A DNA stretch of 64,000 nt from Pelobates cultripes (GCA_933207985.1 OW240913.1:322400602-322464601), one strand, 5' to 3'; counted from the first letter of the stretch, positions 13,200 to 23,234 are shown. Translations and numbers: made by a program. Notes: generated from the sequence alone by a model not told the origin.

Positions 13200-13679
13200 T
13201 TAAAGGAACATTATAGTGTCAGAAACACAAGTGTGTATTCCTGACACTATAGTGGTAAAATAACAGATTAGGTGACTGCCACCCCTCTCTTTATTTTAAA
13301 AAGTGTTTAAACTCACATTTTTTTCTAGCGCTGCGCCAGTCTCGCTCTGCCCCACTCTGCATCCACACTTGATATCATGGAATTTAATGATCTCAACCAA
13401 TCTGAGGCTTTCCAGAAGAAAAGCATTGGGAGGCTATTGCGCATGTTCAGCAAAACATCACACTGTGCCAATCAGCATGTTGTCATAGAATCAAGCGTGC
13501 AGAGCGTTGAGATGTATGAACACCCGTGCTGCACACTGTGCCGCACTGACCCGGAAGCACCTCTAGTGGCCATCTGAGTGACTGAGCTGTTACTCTGTAA
13601 AGGCAGTGTTTACATTAAAAAGCCTGCAGGGACAAGCTGTAGACACAAACACAATTGCATTAAACTGTAGTTACTTTAA
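13200..13679. mobile_element. T2-like (Kolobok-type) MITE, 480 bp
   Basis: Starts TTAAAGGAACATTATAGTGTC and ends with 'actttaa' (TTAA 13676-13679). TTAAAGGRR ends with TTAA targets are the signature of T2-family MITEs described in Xenopus and assigned to Kolobok. A subterminal hairpin 'agtgtcagaaacacaa' / 'ttcctgacactatagt' lies at 13215-13255. The interior block 13380-13500 reappears in reverse at 26150-26270. The right end is diverged. Confidence 0.6.
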
Positions 13680-14429
13680 TGTATGAAATAAGAACCTATA
13701 TATGCACTAAAAGGAACATAGAATATGATTAGAGCAATAGCCATTAATTAACATTTGTATCATTATTTATTGATATTTTTTTAAAAACTATATCACAGTG
13801 CTGCAGTTTTTTTCAGGGCTTTAAAAACAGAAAAGGATGTGGAACTCTAAATAGTGGCTATAGAGACAAATATTCATAGATTCAATCAAAACAGATCCAG
13901 AGAGATTCGGTCTTCAACTGGTTTATTGACGATTTGCATTTACATTGATGATGTAAGAAAGACAATTCATCCAAAGAACAAACACAATTATTACATTTTT
14001 CAGTTTTTAAGTGTGCATTTACATTATTCAGAGCCCCCCCCCCCCTTTTTTTGGACATTTTTGTCCTTAAAAGGGATAACACGAGAGATCCTTACATATA
14101 TTTACCCGTTATATATAATTCTTGTGGGAGATTCAGATGTTACAGGTCTACTAGTAGTTGTTGAAAAAATAAATATCTGACTAGATAGTCCAATATCCTC
14201 AATATATACCTTAAAACTAGTTATTTCTCAGTGGGCAGACCCCTGGGTGGATAAAGGGGTTTGGCCTGGCAGTTTATTGCCCACTCCATATTTTCTTAAG
14301 TTACGTTGTCCTTTGAAGACCCCGAAGTCAGAGCATACACACCAATACCTTTTAAGATGCCCTATGTCCAGCTCTGGTGATGGTCATCTAGTAGTTTTTT
14401 GGCTTAGGCCTGGTGTGATTTCAAAGCCA
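13680..14429. other. No recognised feature; C-run at 14034-14046
   Basis: AT-rich DNA. A C homopolymer followed by a T run lies at about 14034-14051. Positions 14230-14400 are less AT-rich and could be a decayed retroelement piece, but I could not identify one. Confidence 0.3.
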
Positions 14430-14735
14430 AAGATCATATATATATTAATATCAAAATACTTTTAGAATTAAATTGCATATATATATATAATTTTTTTATT
14501 ATTTAATTTATGAATTTATTTATTTAATGTATTTATTATTTTAATTGTATTAAATTATTATATATAAATATATACATAATATATTCAATTACTGTATGTA
14601 TATATTATATATATATATTATATATATTTTATATATAATATATATATATATATAGATATGTAACTCCATAAAATGTGTATTTTGATATTGATATATATAG
14701 CTATCAATATAAAAATACACGTATATATTTGTGTT
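14430..14735. repeat. AT-rich simple repeat
   Basis: Interrupted (TA)n, including an inverted pair around 'gtgtattttgatattgat' and 'atcaatataaaaatacac' (about 14675-14720). No coding content. Confidence 0.85.
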
Positions 14736-15384
14736 AAGGGGAAAAAAATCTGTACAAAGAGATAACAAGCATGCAAAGAGTAGCATAGTGTAAGAAGAGA
14801 AAAAATCGGTTGTGGTGTGCCGGAACCGACGATGTGGTAGGCCTGTAAATAAAAGAGTCCATCCTTGAGGTGTAATGAAAGGTATAGATAGAGGGTGTGG
14901 AGGTTGGGGACATGCAAATCGCTAAAGCCGGGACCATATGGGCCGGATCGACATCCTGTGGTGTATCTATGCTGGACAACAAATTACCAAGTGGAGCCAC
15001 AGCAGGAACTGCCTGAAAGGGAGCAGGAAGTCTGGCTGGTTACTTAGCCAGAGTGTCTGTTTCCAATTTCTCCAACCTCTGATTGATCTGCCCCATAGAT
15101 GCCATGAATGAAGACAACGAAGAGTGAACATCGGAGGAGTTAGAACTACTCGGGCCCTGTCCTGCATCAGCGTTATCCATGGAGGTATGCAGTAACTTGA
15201 GGAGTTCAGCTTTCCTTGCGGCTGCTGGGAACGGAACTTGTCGCCTCCTAAGTTCTGCAGTGATGCGACGAATAGTCCGGGATCTGTTTTAGGTAGGGCT
15301 AGCCGTGTCTACTCTGTGTGAAGGAGTACCAGACCTAGCCGGATTGCTGGGCAGGAGCAATACTTCTTCTGGTACTTGAGACAT
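14734..15384 (-). pseudogene. Retroelement ORF1/gag-like remnant with a SAP-domain-like motif
   Basis: A minus-strand frame from an ATG at 15382-15384 (MSQVPEEVLLLPSNPARSG) runs 217 codons to 14734 with only two in-frame stops, TAA at 15289-15291 and TAA at 15040-15042. Residues about 36-62 ('ITAELRRRQVPFPAAARKAE' then 'LLKLL') fit the SAP motif, a putative nucleic-acid-binding helix pair. A Ser-rich linker and a short amphipathic stretch ('MGQINQRLEKLETD') follow; the rest is Pro/Ala-rich. Organisation and Pro-rich tail suggest the first ORF of a retrotransposon (DIRS- or gypsy-type), but I saw no downstream pol here. Function is inferred only. Confidence 0.45.
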
Positions 15385-15554
15385 GCTAGATAATTTAAAG
15401 CGATAATTAGAGTATATAGATCCATGTGAATTGGCTTACTAGCTAGTGCCGAAGTGGCAAAACAATTAAGCTAGATGAGTGACAGGTGAGGCCCTGCTAG
15501 ATGCCAAGCTGCTTGAGAGGCTCTATCTATGCGTTGGCACGAGGGGATAATGTG

Positions 15555-15789
15555 GCCACCGAACCAAGTACTAAGTCAAAGGGGTCAAATACGTATTTCA
15601 CTCATTGAAATGCAAATCAATTTATAACTTTTTTGACATGCGTTTTTTTCTGGATTTATTTATTTTTTGTTATTCTGCCTCTCACTGTTAAAATACACCT
15701 ACCATTAAAATTATAGACTGATCAATGCTTTGTCAGTGGATAAACGTTCAAAATCAGCAGAGGATCAAATACTTTTTTCCCTCACTGTA
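15555..15789 (-). mobile_element. Tc1-like element terminus (TIR and transposase stop region)
   Basis: On the minus strand the segment begins at 15789 with 'cagtgagggaaaaaagtatt' and contains 'ataattttaatggtaggt', 'gagaggcagaataac' and 'gtatttgacccctttg', matching from memory the terminal 200 bp of a Tc1 family abundant in fish. It ends at about 15555 near where that family's transposase would end. The remainder is deleted, and the neighbouring SAP-like ORF is unrelated. Confidence 0.65.
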
Positions 15790-15949
15790 CTTGTTGAAAT
15801 TTTTCATCTACAACATTGATTTCAATTGATGGGCAAAACATCAAATGTTATCCATTTTATCATGTCAAAAGATGTGTTAAATTTCAAATAATACTATATT
15901 GAATGTATCTCCATTTTCCAGTAGGTATCTTGTGCCAATAATGCTTTTG

Positions 15950-16072
15950 TTTACAAACAGGATTATTTACCAAAGTAAGACTTGAAAGTGGATTTCAAAT
16001 TGAAGGTCAAAACTGCTAAAATGAAAGCATAGCTGATTTAGATACTTTGTTTCCAGTACAGCTATTTTGCAC
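15950..16072. repeat. Degenerate 'ttattcactaaagtg' repeat
   Basis: 'gattatttaccaaagtaaga' followed by AAATT-rich words and 'gctgatttagatact' resembles segments at 23235-23410 and 41855-42010. These appear to be copies of one AT-rich family. Confidence 0.35.
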
Positions 16073-17303
16073 TTAAAGGGACACTATAGTCACCAAAACA
16101 ACTTTAGCTTAATGAAGCAAGTTTGGTTTATAGATCATGCCTCTGAAGTGTCACTGCTCAATTCACTGCCATTTAGGAGTTAACCCCTTAAGGACGCAGC
16201 TTCAAAAACTGGACTTACCCTTAAGGACACAAGCCATTTTTGCATTTTTTGCTGTTTGTGTTCAATAAACACCCCAAATTGTGCTCAGTTAGATCTTCTG
16301 AGTAAAACAATATGCCCAATGTATGACCTAGACACTATTTTGTGAAGTTACAGTTTTGTAAAAGAGACATGACAAGTTCAGTTTTTTAAGTGTGAATTTT
16401 CATGGAGGGTTTTGATGCGTCCGTGTCCCACTTTGGAGCACTTGAGCAGGCTACATATTCCAGCTACACCATAAAGGCATACCATTTCTTAAAGAACACA
16501 TCCCAGGGTATTTCAAAAGGCATATTTTGAACCTTAACGTTGGATCATTTTTCAGCTAGCTTGTACCAAGTGTAGTGGTAATAAACATTTTCTGCCTTTT
16601 TGATTCACAAAGTGAGTATGCACAGTATATTTTGCAAACCTTATATGTGCTACAACTATATAATACTTCATATGTTGCTCAACTATGTCGTCTGAGTACG
16701 CCAGGTATAGGTGGACATTGGAGGGGAACATTTGAGACACAGCCATTCAGTTTTTTTCTAACTTTGAAATTTTATGTTGTGTCCATGTTCCATTTTGGGG
16801 TTAACTTTATTAAATGGTGGAAATTTTCCATCATGCATCCTTAACGGTAGGTCTGCCTTGATGGAAAATTTCTGTCAAATGTCGTAAAGGGGTTAAATAA
16901 CTTTTGTTTATGCAGCCCTAACCACACCTCCTCTGGCTGTGACTGACACAGTGTGCATGGAAACAAAATGGTTTAATTTTCAATCAGATGTAACTTACTT
17001 TAAACATTATTTTATCTCCTGCTTTGTAAATTGAACTTTAATTACATGCAGGAGACTACTGCAGGGTCTAGCAAGCTATTAACAGAGCAGGAAATAAGGC
17101 ATTCAAAATAAAACATTATTCGATTACTTTTTACAGGATGTGTTTATTAAGGCTGTATAATTTACATGCAGGGAGGTGTGACTAGGGTGGCATAAACAAA
17201 GTGATTTAACTCCTAAATGACAAAGAATTGAGCAGTGAGACTACAGGAGCATAATTTGTACAGCAAAACTACTTCATTAAACTAAATTTGAAATTTACTT
17301 TAA
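16073..17303. mobile_element. T2-like MITE with long TIRs, split by a second MITE
   Basis: The left end is TTAAAGGGACACTATAGTCA at 16073. The first 110 bp recur inverted near the right end (about 17190-17290), sharing 'ttaggagttaa' / 'ttaactcctaa', 'cactgctcaatt' and 'cttcattaa'. The outer 20 bp of the right end have diverged. A 709-bp element (16184-16892) is inserted at a TTAA within the left arm. The uninterrupted arm on the right shows what the empty site looked like. Without the insert it is about 520 bp. Confidence 0.75.
16184..16892. mobile_element. 709-bp CCCCTTAAGG-type element nested in the T2-like MITE
   Basis: Flanked by TTAA at 16180-16183 and 16893-16896. Begins CCCCTTAAGGACGCAG and ends with 'aaagggg'. 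Internal repeats include another 'cccttaaggacacaag' at about 16219 and 'ttttccatcatgcatcctta' / 'gatggaaaatttctgtc' near the right. It is a longer relative of the 72-bp MITEs. The rest looks non-coding. Confidence 0.75.
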
Positions 17304-19080
17304 ATTCTTCCTGTTGTGAATAACCCTGTTAGCATAGTTTGGGTATCATACATTTTATTTGTGTGTTGTAATTTCAGTAGATACAGTTATCGCTATATAA
17401 GTACATCGCTCTTGTTGGACAAAAAGAATTGATAGTTCTCATCCAATTTGGTTTAATTTTATAATCTATGTAAAATTTAAAGATAACATTACTGATGCAT
17501 TGTTTATAGCTAATAGAAATGACACGTTTTTATGATGCTTCTAAACTTGCTCTCTCGGTGCTTGAAGTCAATTGAAAAGAAGACAATATAGGCATATTAA
17601 TAAATAATACATTTCTGTATTTTGATAGGTATATAGCTACAATATATGTTTCTGAAAACAGTCCCTGCATTTAATACAAATGAGGCTTTATGAGTGCTTA
17701 TTTTTTTTTCTTAATAACAGTTCATCATTAATACATGTCTAGTTCCATCAAACTCTTAACGCCGCACACAATAAAATATAAAATGACATTTTTGTCACTC
17801 CTTCCATTAGAAGGCTTAAGCAGAATGATTGCAAACACTCAAAGGTTATGGGACATTGTTTATCACAGGTTGAGGTTGACAACTGTTATATGAAGGAAAA
17901 CAAGCAGATTGATCTATTCTGCATATTTTAAAGATTTTTTCCAATGCTTACCAAAGCCTTTTAACTAATATTCTTGTCTAGAATATTGTTTTCTATTAGG
18001 AAAGCTTTACGATTCATTATGAAACTTTGCTTGTAAATCCACAGCTGTGATTACTCTGTGTGCTAATGATTTCATTGCGTTTTCTCTATTGTTTATGGTC
18101 TTTGGGACTGTCTAGTACTTCTGCTCTTATTAGTTTTGTATAATTCAGGGCTTTGCATGACTTTTGAAAGACAATTTAAAAAAAAGGTTATGTATTACAA
18201 CAATGTTTTATAGTCACCTGTGAATTGAATTTAATAAACCATATGCAGTATACTCTGATAATTTATTGACAGTTGGATAAAGTGGGTACCATTGAGTTAA
18301 GTTAATACAAAAGCATATATAAGAATATATAAAGGACAAGACATTGCCTATATGTCCAAGAAATTTTGGCCTCAATTTTATATTAATAGAACCCCCCCCA
18401 CCCCCAAAAAACCCCCAATAACAATAAAAACAAAATGGTAAACAAAATATACATGTAAAAAGCAGAGAAAACACACAATAAAACCTTGTAATGTCCTTAA
18501 AATAATAAAAGCAAAAAATGGAGTACCAATTTCATAAAAATCAGTCCCAAAGTCACAAGTTCTCATGCGATATGTCTGGTATTGTCTTCACTCCTTGGTA
18601 ACATATAGGAAAAAACAGAGGAACAGGAAAAATTAATAGTGCAATATGCCAGCTTAAGTGAGGTACACACAACACATAAGTTCACATTTGGAAACTCACG
18701 TGTAATGGAGCTTAAACAAGTTTTGGACTAATCAACATAATGTGGCTTAGACCCCCACTTGTAGGATATAAGTCTAATACCTTTCCACAGAGTATCTAGT
18801 CAAATGGAATATTGTTTTGCGTTTTGCTCTACAAAATTATTTTTCTTTTGCAAGGCAGAAGTAACATAATGCTCTACCACTCAACCTCACACACCATGGT
18901 TTGGAGTAAAGGCACAAGATAAAATATGCTTTTCCTATGGACCCCAGCAATATTTATCTATTTATTAACAAGACAGTGGATACCTACAAACCTCTCAGAG
19001 GGTGGGGGTAAAACACAATGTTGTTATTTGTCATTTGAGTTAACAAATATTCCCATAGGGCATTCATTTGCCAAGTCCAG
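17304..19080. other. Unique AT-rich DNA; possible conserved non-coding segment at 17500-18150
   Basis: No repeat is recognised. Positions 17800-18150 are compositionally balanced, rich in ATTA/TAAT and free of obvious decay. A C-run lies at about 18391-18415. No exon with plausible splice sites and conserved peptide is found. Confidence 0.2.
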
Positions 19081-19176
19081 TATAACAGGGGTGTCCAAAA
19101 CGAAGCTCCCCAAAGGTTGCAGAACTGTACTTATCACGAAGCTTTGTCAGCCTTTAGGCAACGCACTATGGATGTT

Positions 19177-19300
19177 TAGTGATGTACCGAACGGTTCGCC
19201 GGCGAACGGTTCCTGGCGAACATAGCATGTTCGCGTTCGCCACAGCGGGCGAACATATGCGTGGTTCGACCCGCCCCCTATTCGTCATCATTGAGTAAAC
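19177..19300 (+). promoter_or_regulatory. hAT left terminus with TTCGC/GCGAA motif cluster
   Basis: Seven or so TTCGC/GCGAA pentamers occur within about 90 bp (for example 'ggttcgccggcgaacggttc'). Clusters of short subterminal motifs serve as transposase binding sites in other hAT elements; that role is inferred here. Confidence 0.5.
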
Positions 19301-19540
19301 TTTGACCCTGTACCTCACAGTCAGCAGACACATTCCAGCCAATTAGCAGCACAGCCTCCCTAGCAGACCCTCCCACCTACTGGACAGCATCCATTTTAGA
19401 TTCATTCTCAAGCTGCATGCTTAGTAAGAGGAGGGAAAGTGTAGCTGCTGTTCATAAGATAGGGAAAAGCATAGCTAGGTTAGGGATAAGGGTATGCTTT
19501 TTTTTTATTTTTTTTTTCTATGTAATGTAAATGCACTTAG

Positions 19541-19975
19541 TTGTCTGCCACTGCTGCCAGCTTCTGTGTCAGGCTCACAGTGCATACCGTGCCCATTTCC
19601 CCAGTCAGTGCCACCACTTACATCTGGTGTCACAATAGCTGTGATTTAAAAACAAAAAACTTTTTTCACTGTTATAGATTGAATAGCAGTCAGTTGTCTG
19701 CCACTGCTGCCAGCTTCTGTGTCAGGCTCACAGTNNNNNNNNNNNNNNNNNNNNNNNNNNNNNNNNNNNNNNNNNNNNNNNNNNNNNNNNNNNNNNNNNN
19801 NNNNNNNNNNNNNNNNNNNNNNNNNNNNNNNNNNTGCCACCACTTAGATCTGGTGACACAAAGCTTGTATTTAAAACAAAACACTTTTTTCACTGTTATA
19901 GATTGAATAGCAGTTAGTTATCTTCAAGCGGGTGTCAGGCCTACAGCCTGTACTCTGCACAACTGTGCCAGTGCA
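19541..19975 (+). repeat. Tandem about 150-bp units of the hAT family, interrupted by assembly gap
   Basis: 'ttgtctgccactgctgcc' begins units at 19541 and 19694. Each runs through 'caggctcacagtg', 'cccatttccccagtcagt', 'tctggtgtcaca' and 'cactgttatagattgaatag'. Further partial units lie at 19835-19975 and, beyond the transposase, at 21727-22000. The peptide-like frames through them are repeat artefacts. Confidence 0.85.
19735..19834. other. Assembly gap (100 N)
   Basis: Exactly 100 N, a conventional placeholder for unknown length, inside the 150-bp unit array. Confidence 0.98.
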
Positions 19976-20039
19976 CATTGCCACTCATATCTGGTCTCAC
20001 AGTAGCTTGCACGCATAGTACCACTAATCCCAACAAAAA

Positions 20040-21549
20040 TGACAGGCAGAGGCAGGCCACCCGCGGGAGAATTACATTGAAGTTGGGCAAGTTGTCACAT
20101 GTGCCGTGCATGGCACATGTGTGTAATTTGATCGTACAACGCTTTGTGCATAAGTACATAGGCTTACAGGACGTCCTGAAGCAGGCCAGGAAGGTGTGTG
20201 GCCATTTCGGGCGTTCCTACACGGCCATGGCTCACTTTGCCGATATCCAGCGGCGAAACAACATGCCAGTGAGGCGCTTGATTTGCGACAGCCCGACACG
20301 TTGGAATTCAACACTCCTAATGTTCGACGCCTGCTCCAACAAGAAAAAGCCGTTAATGAATATTTGTATGACCGGGGTGCTAGGACAGCCTCTGGGGAGC
20401 TGGGAATTTTTTTGCCACGTTACTGGAAGCTCATGCGCAATGCCTGTAGGCTCATGCGTCCTTTTGAGGAGGTGACAAATTTAGTCAGTCGCACCGAAGG
20501 CACCATCAGTGACATCATACCATTTGTTTTCTTCCTGCAGCGTGCCCTGCGAAGAGTGCTGGATCAGGCCGTAGATGAGCGTGAAGAGGAAGAGGAAGAG
20601 TTGTGGTCACCATCACCTCCAGAAACAGCCTTATCAGCATCGCTTGCTGGACCTGCGGCAACGCTGGAAGAGGATTGTGAGGAAGAGGAGTCAGAGGGGG
20701 AATGTGGCTTTGAGGAGGAGGAAGAGGAGGAGCAAGACCAACCACAACAGGCATCCCAGGGTGCTCGTTGTCACCTATCTGGTACCTGTGGTGTTGTACG
20801 TGGCTGGGGAAGAAAATACCTTCATTGACATCAGTGAGGAGGAGGAACGGGAAATGAGTAGCTCGGCATCCAACCTTGTGCAAATGGGGTCTTTCATGCT
20901 GTCGTGCCTGTTGAGGGACCCTGGTATAAAAAGGCTGAAGGAGAACGGCCTGTACTGGGTGTCCACGCTACTAGACCCCCGGTATAAGCAGAAAGTGGTG
21001 GAAATGTTACCGAATTACAACAAGTATGAAAGGATGCAGCATTTTCAAAATAAATTGAAAAGTATGCTTTACACAGCCTATAAGGGTGATGTCACAGCAC
21101 AACGGGAATCTAACAGGGGGAGAGGTGGAAGTCATCCTCCTCCTCCCATGACCACACCGGCAAGGACAGGACGCTTTAGAGACGTGTTGTTGATGGAGGA
21201 CATGCGGACCTTTTTAAGTCCTACGCATCGCCACAGCCCTTAGGGATCCACCCTCAGAGAGCGACTCGACCGACAGGTAGCAGACTACCTCGCCTTAACT
21301 GCAGATATCGACACTCTGAGGAGCGATGAACCCCTTGACTACTGGGTGTGCAGGCTTGACCTGTGGCTGAGCTATCCCAATTTGCGATAGAACTTCTGGC
21401 CTGCCCCGCTTCAAGTGTCCTGTCAGAAAGGACCTTCAGTGCAGCAGGAGGTATTGTCACTGAGAAGAGAAGTCGCCTAGGTCAAAAAAGTCTAGATTAC
21501 CTCACCTTTATTAAGATGAATGAGGATGGATCCCGAAGGGACTGGCACT
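20040..21549 (+). pseudogene. hAT (ZBED-like) transposase, N-terminally truncated and frameshifted
   Basis: Successive plus-strand frames give parts of one hAT transposase. Near 20099-20140 'PCMAHVCNLIVQRFV' matches the family's C-AH-LNL motif. 'RRLICDSPTRWNSTLLM' (about 20270-20325) is the conserved TRWNST block. A Glu-rich acidic insert (about 20580-20745) follows, then 'GLYWVSTLLDPRYKQ' (about 20946-20990), and the C-terminal dimerisation region 'ACPASSVLSERTFSAAGG' with 'LTFIKMNE' (about 21390-21530). Frame changes occur near 20345, between 20750 and 20830, and near 21365; TAG stops lie at 21241-21243 and 21368-21370. The BED finger and first catalytic aspartate are missing, being deleted or in the gap. 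Confidence 0.85.
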
Positions 21550-21726
21550 AGGCGATACATTAGATTAAAAGGCCTGATGAGATGAGCTGCCTTGGGCTAA
21601 AAAAATGAGGTCCACAGCTGCTGTATTTTAGCTCTGAATGCCTGTTGACTTGCGTGACTGATCAAGCACCAACTAGGTTTCAAGCGCCATGTTTAGGGCA
21701 CTCTGCCTGTGAAACAAACATCCATT

Positions 21727-22000
21727 ATAGGTGAATAGCAGTTAGTTGTCTCAAAGCAGGTGTGTCAGGCTCACAGTGGATACTGTGCCCAGTGCCACCG
21801 CTACTTTCACTGGTGTCACAATAGCTTGGATTTAAAACAAAAAACTTTTTCACTGTTATAGATTGAATGCTTGAGTTGGTTATCTTCAAGCAGGTGTGTC
21901 AGCCCTACAGCGTGTACTCTGATGCTGCTGCCACCTCCTCTACTCCTCTGCTCCATCCTCTTCCATAACCTCACCGGCTGGAATACTCTTCTGCTGCACA
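21727..22000 (+). repeat. Second array of the about 150-bp hAT units, downstream of transposase
   Basis: Repeats 'gttagttgtctcaaagcagg', 'caggctcacagtg', 'tggtgtcacaatagcttgg' and 'cactgttatagattgaatg' in the same orientation as the array left of the transposase, so the transposase core lies between direct repeats. Confidence 0.75.
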
Positions 22001-22109
22001 ACGTCTTGCTCCACATCCAGCGGATCACGGGGGCGTAACAGTGATTAAACTGATAACAATAGTACTAAACACCACTCTTATCTGGTGGCACATTAGATTG
22101 CACGCGCAG

Positions 22110-22437
22110 TGCCCCAAATTTGTTGTGATCTGTGAGTAAGGTAAACGGTTGTCATACAAGTAGGTTGCAGCTTTTTGAGGGCCCACACCACCGCTATGCA
22201 CTCCTTTTCAATGGCAGTGAATATACTTCGCTGTGCAAAAGTTTACGGCTTAGATAAGCCCCGGGTTGCTCGCCACCATCTGCTCCGACTTGGCTCAGTA
22301 CTGCTCCCAATCCAAGCATAGAAGCGTCTGTATGGACGAGAAAGTGTTTAGTTGGATCAGGAGAAGAAAGTACAGGTGATTTAATGAGCGCCGTCTTGAG
22401 CTGTTGGAAGGCCTGTTCACACTCTGGGGCCCTTAGG
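22110..22437 (-). pseudogene. Ty3/gypsy pol fragment (RT/RNase H) captured inside hAT copy 1
   Basis: The minus-strand frame reads 'ECEQAFQQLKTALIKSPVL', 'HTDASMLGLGAVLSQVG' and 'GAYLSRKLLHSEV', the connection between reverse transcriptase and RNase H of gypsy-type retrotransposons; the TDAS aspartate is a catalytic RNase H residue. Near 22220 a one-base shift breaks the frame before a KEC-AVVWALKKLQ motif. About 105 residues of a polyprotein of over 1000 are present. No LTR lies beside it, and it abuts the 90-bp hAT units directly, so it is cargo rather than a separate insertion. Confidence 0.8.
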
Positions 22438-22441
22438 ACAG

Positions 22442-22640
22442 GTGTCAATCCATATCTGCCAAGTGACCCGATGTAGGGGAACAGTCCCTATTCTGCTCTG
22501 TGTCAGTGTGTATCAGGGATCCTTAGGACAGGTGTCAATCCATATCTGCCAAGTGACCCTATGTAGGGGGACCAGTCTCTATTCTGCTCTGTGTCCGTGT
22601 GCATCAGGGGCTCTGAGGACAGGTGTCAATCCATATGTCA
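22442..22640 (+). repeat. 90-bp tandem units near the hAT right end (copy 1)
   Basis: 'gtgtcaatccatatctgcca' starts units at 22442 and 22532, followed by a shorter 'gtgtcaat' cluster to 22675. Copy 2 has three full units. Open frames through these units arise from the repeat and have no protein support. Confidence 0.85.
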
Positions 22641-22879
22641 AGGTGTCAATATGTCATATGTCAGGTGTCAATCCATATTGATTGTGATTTAGGAATGTTA
22701 GGTGATTTCTGCCCTTTATGGATTAAAACCAGACTCTGTATCAACTGTGTAATTTTCCATGGGAGTTTTGCCATGGATCCCCCTCCGGCATGCCACAGTC
22801 CAGGTGTTAGTCCCCTTGAAACAACTTTTCCATCACTATTGTGGCCAGAAAGAGTCCCTGTGTGTTTTAAAATTCGCCT

Positions 22880-22987
22880 GCCCATTGAAGTCAATGGCGT
22901 TTCGGGCGGTTCGCCGGTTCGCGAACACTTGCGGAAGTTCGCGTTCGCCGTTCGCGAACCGAAAATTTCGGGTTCGCGACATCACTA
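22880..22987 (+). promoter_or_regulatory. hAT right terminus with TTCGC/GCGAA motif cluster
   Basis: At least nine TTCGC/GCGAA pentamers in about 85 bp before the terminal 'acatcacta', denser than at the left end. Probable transposase-binding region by analogy with other hAT elements. Confidence 0.5.
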
Positions 22988-23234
22988 TGGATGTTGTAAT
23001 TTGAAAGCATCTGTGCATCTACCTTTTGAGCATGCCTGAAATATTATTTTACTAACATTTGTCCAATAATAGCACAAACCATCCTAATGATTTTATCTCT
23101 AGTGTGTTTTTTTTAGCATTTACATAATCACTGGGCTTAAATCCTGGGTGTAGTCTGTATCTATATTGTACAGGCTTGACAAGTGCTTAAATAGCCAAAC
23201 TCGATTCCTTGGGTCATATTTCCCAGTTGGAGAT

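Larger units (their letters stand above)
19177..22987 (+). mobile_element. hAT transposon copy 1 (with transposase relic and captured gypsy fragment)
   Basis: Starts TAGTGATGTACCGAAC, ends with 'gttcgcgacatcacta', and is flanked by a perfect 8-bp duplication TGGATGTT (19169-19176 and 22988-22995), diagnostic of hAT. Both ends are dense in TTCGC/GCGAA motifs. Order: left end, tandem about 150-bp units with a 100-N gap, transposase relic (about 20040-21549), more of the same units (21727-22000), short conserved block (22040-22078), gypsy piece (about 22110-22437), two 90-bp units (22442-22620), right end. It sits inside another interspersed repeat (19085-19168 and 22996-23040). Its ends match copy 2 at 59985-62701 with a handful of differences. 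Confidence 0.93.

Noticed and set aside
19541..19906. 121-codon frame through the N gap
   Set aside because: Spans unknown bases and 150-bp tandem units; not a protein.
22442..23039. Peptides conserved between 22.4-23.0 kb and 62.1-62.8 kb
   Set aside because: Conservation is due to the hAT right end and its 90-bp units; the frames have no known domain and cross the terminal repeats.
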